NCBI GenBank assembly: GCA_902729315.2
Contig: LR746272.1
Span: 12,135,327 to 12,199,326, forward strand
DNA length: 64,000 bases
Reading direction: 5' to 3'
Origin: Spirodela intermedia
Lineage: Eukaryota; Streptophyta; Magnoliopsida; Alismatales; Araceae
Part shown: positions 62,491 to 64,000 of the stretch, piece by piece
Numbering within the stretch: the first letter of the stretch is position 1
Layout of the letters: each line of letters opens with the position of its first letter
The notes under the pieces: generated by a model
What the model saw: only the letters and a program-made list of their open reading frames with translations
Told to the model about the DNA's origin: nothing
Database searches by the model: none
Made by a program: the position numbers and the translations under genes

Positions 62491-64000
62491 GAAAGGAGAA
62501 GAGACCAATCCGGAGACAGACTCACCGGGAGGAACGATGAAGGGGTGGTTCTGATCTGACTCCCCTTATGGGCACCGAAGAGGACGACGACGGAGGATGA
62601 TGGATTGGGGGAGTTTGAATCGTTCTGTTATCAACTTCGCCACTGTTGAATGGAGTTTTCTATGGGATGGAGGAACGGGGACCTCACTGCCCTCCTCTTC
62701 TCGCCTTCTGCTCTTCACCCTCGCGCCCTCTGCAATTAATACGAGGGTTTCTCTTGCGGGGGAGGTGATGACGGTACAAGAGGATGAAGACGACCGACGA
62801 GGCTGCCCTGAGATACCTTCTTTTCGAGGGCTGAAAAGGAAAACCATGGGCTCTGGGAGTCTGTGAGAAGCCTGGATTCCTGTGGGCTCTTCCTGTTTTA
62901 GCCTCTCTCTCTCCCTCTCTCTTCTCTCTCTCTCTCTCTCTCTATATCTCATCTATATAAGTAGGTATTCAAAGACTTGATAGGTGAACTACCGTTTCCC
63001 AACTTAGATAACTAGTGCCCCCAGAAGGTCTGGTCAAACGGATCCCAACGACCCCAAGTGGGGCCTCAGAAAATCAAAAAAGTCCAAAACTTGTGATATA
63101 AGCAAAGGCATGAAAAATCAAAAAAATGGTTCTACCAGGTACATCGCTCATTTTTGGAAAAAATTCAATAAAGTTCCCAACATTGACGTTTTATGGATTG
63201 ATGCCATAAATGGAGGCGCAAAGAAAGCTTATCGCCGCCCAGCGTTGACCAACAGCTTACGTCATCAACTTATTCTGGTCATTAAATTAAAAAGTGGCCC
63301 ACCTATATATTACTAATTATTCTAATAATAAATACCCATCTGAGAGCAATAGGTTCAGCTTCACTAGATCATCACCCCGCTTTGTAAACTCCCAACTGTT
63401 CAGTAGACAAGTGCCGACATAAAGCCAAGCTTTGAACGAACTCACGTGATGCGAGCCTTAACGACGGAAGTAAATGGCTTTTAAAACCCGTCATTAGTGT
63501 TTTGAATAGGCTCGGTGGTCTTATACGCGATTTTTCTAGGATGTGGGTCTCTCTCTCTCTATCGCTTACCCTCTCTCTCTCTCTCTTTCACACACACTTC
63601 CTGATGGCTGCTTGCGCTGTAAGAATCGGGGCCACACTAATCCATTGTTCGGGCTTATCTCAGGGCTCAATCCGATCGGGTGAGAGAAGCCCGAGCTTGC
63701 CGGGCTTTGGCCCCGCCCATTTCTCTCTCTAATTATCAGGTACGTTGATTGGACTGGGAGATGGGGACCAGGTCCGTGCTGGCGGCGGACTCCCAGCTTG
63801 TCGCCGGTGGTCACGCGCATGACGTCATCACACGTTTGAACCATTGAATTATCTCCCGACTGGTCGACGCTACGCAGCCACGTCGTCTCTGGGCGGCCCC
63901 CAGATCTCTGGAGAGAGAAAGGCCCGCGAAGCTGGGAGGCAGCAAGGAGAGAGAGAGAGAGAGTTGCGGAGTATCTTATGCACCAATAACTCCGTTCTCG
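62491..64000. other. PCO upstream region and intergenic DNA to the window end
   Basis: Presumed promoter and leader of PCO. It has (CT)n runs at 62904-62942 and about 63547-63588 and a (GA)n run near 63946-63962. A TGACGTCA palindrome is at 63820-63827. The minus-strand frame 62566-62952 and the frames around 63502-63844 have no recognisable domains, so no gene is called. Confidence 0.45.

Overview
This is nuclear DNA of a flowering plant. The evidence is multi-exon genes with short GT-AG introns, plant-only families (two WRKY factors, a twin-LOV photoreceptor-like protein, an NPF4 transporter, a plant cysteine oxidase, a plant ALDH12), Site II GGCCCA and W-box promoter motifs, and very many (GA)n/(CT)n microsatellites. 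I could not assign the species. All gene models were spliced by hand by matching exon phases and splice sites; there is no transcript evidence.

Layout. 1-8.1 kb: a tandem array of at least five copies of a small four-helix membrane-protein gene. Only the copy at 6971-7405 is intact; the others carry frameshifts, stops or a lost stop. Shared flanking segments show the array grew by segmental duplication. 8.1-13.1 kb: AT-rich intergenic DNA with unexplained exon-like fragments (8769-9583) and repeats. 13.17-17.16 kb (-): twin-LOV protein, 7 exons, with a foldback in intron 3. 20.87-22.00 kb (+): group IIc WRKY with the WRKYGKK variant. 24.58-26.95 kb (-): NPF4-type transporter. 27.6-28.0 kb: about 390 bp of polypurine DNA. 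28.53-32.85 kb (-): Rab7-type GTPase (RABG) with a long hairpin in its last intron. 33.82-35.04 kb (-): a probable unknown acidic helical protein, with Site II promoter motifs upstream. 36-39.7 kb: intergenic. 39.75-43.59 kb (-): group IIb WRKY (WRKY72 type) with a large GA/CT tract at the start of intron 1. 43.6-48 kb: intergenic and promoter DNA. 48.06-59.73 kb (+): P5C dehydrogenase (ALDH12A1), 16 exons. 60.55-62.49 kb (-): plant cysteine oxidase, convergent with P5CDH. 62.5-64 kb: intergenic.

The genes do not form a pathway. Several belong to stress, hormone and light responses: ABA/nitrate-type NPF4 transport, two defence-type WRKYs, proline catabolism, N-degron oxygen sensing and LOV sensing. 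The least explained items are the decaying membrane-protein array, two long intronic foldbacks, exon-like fragments near 9 kb, a candidate frame-breaking cryptic exon and a GC-AG intron in P5CDH, and polypurine tracts abutting splice donors. I see no clearly new multi-gene system.
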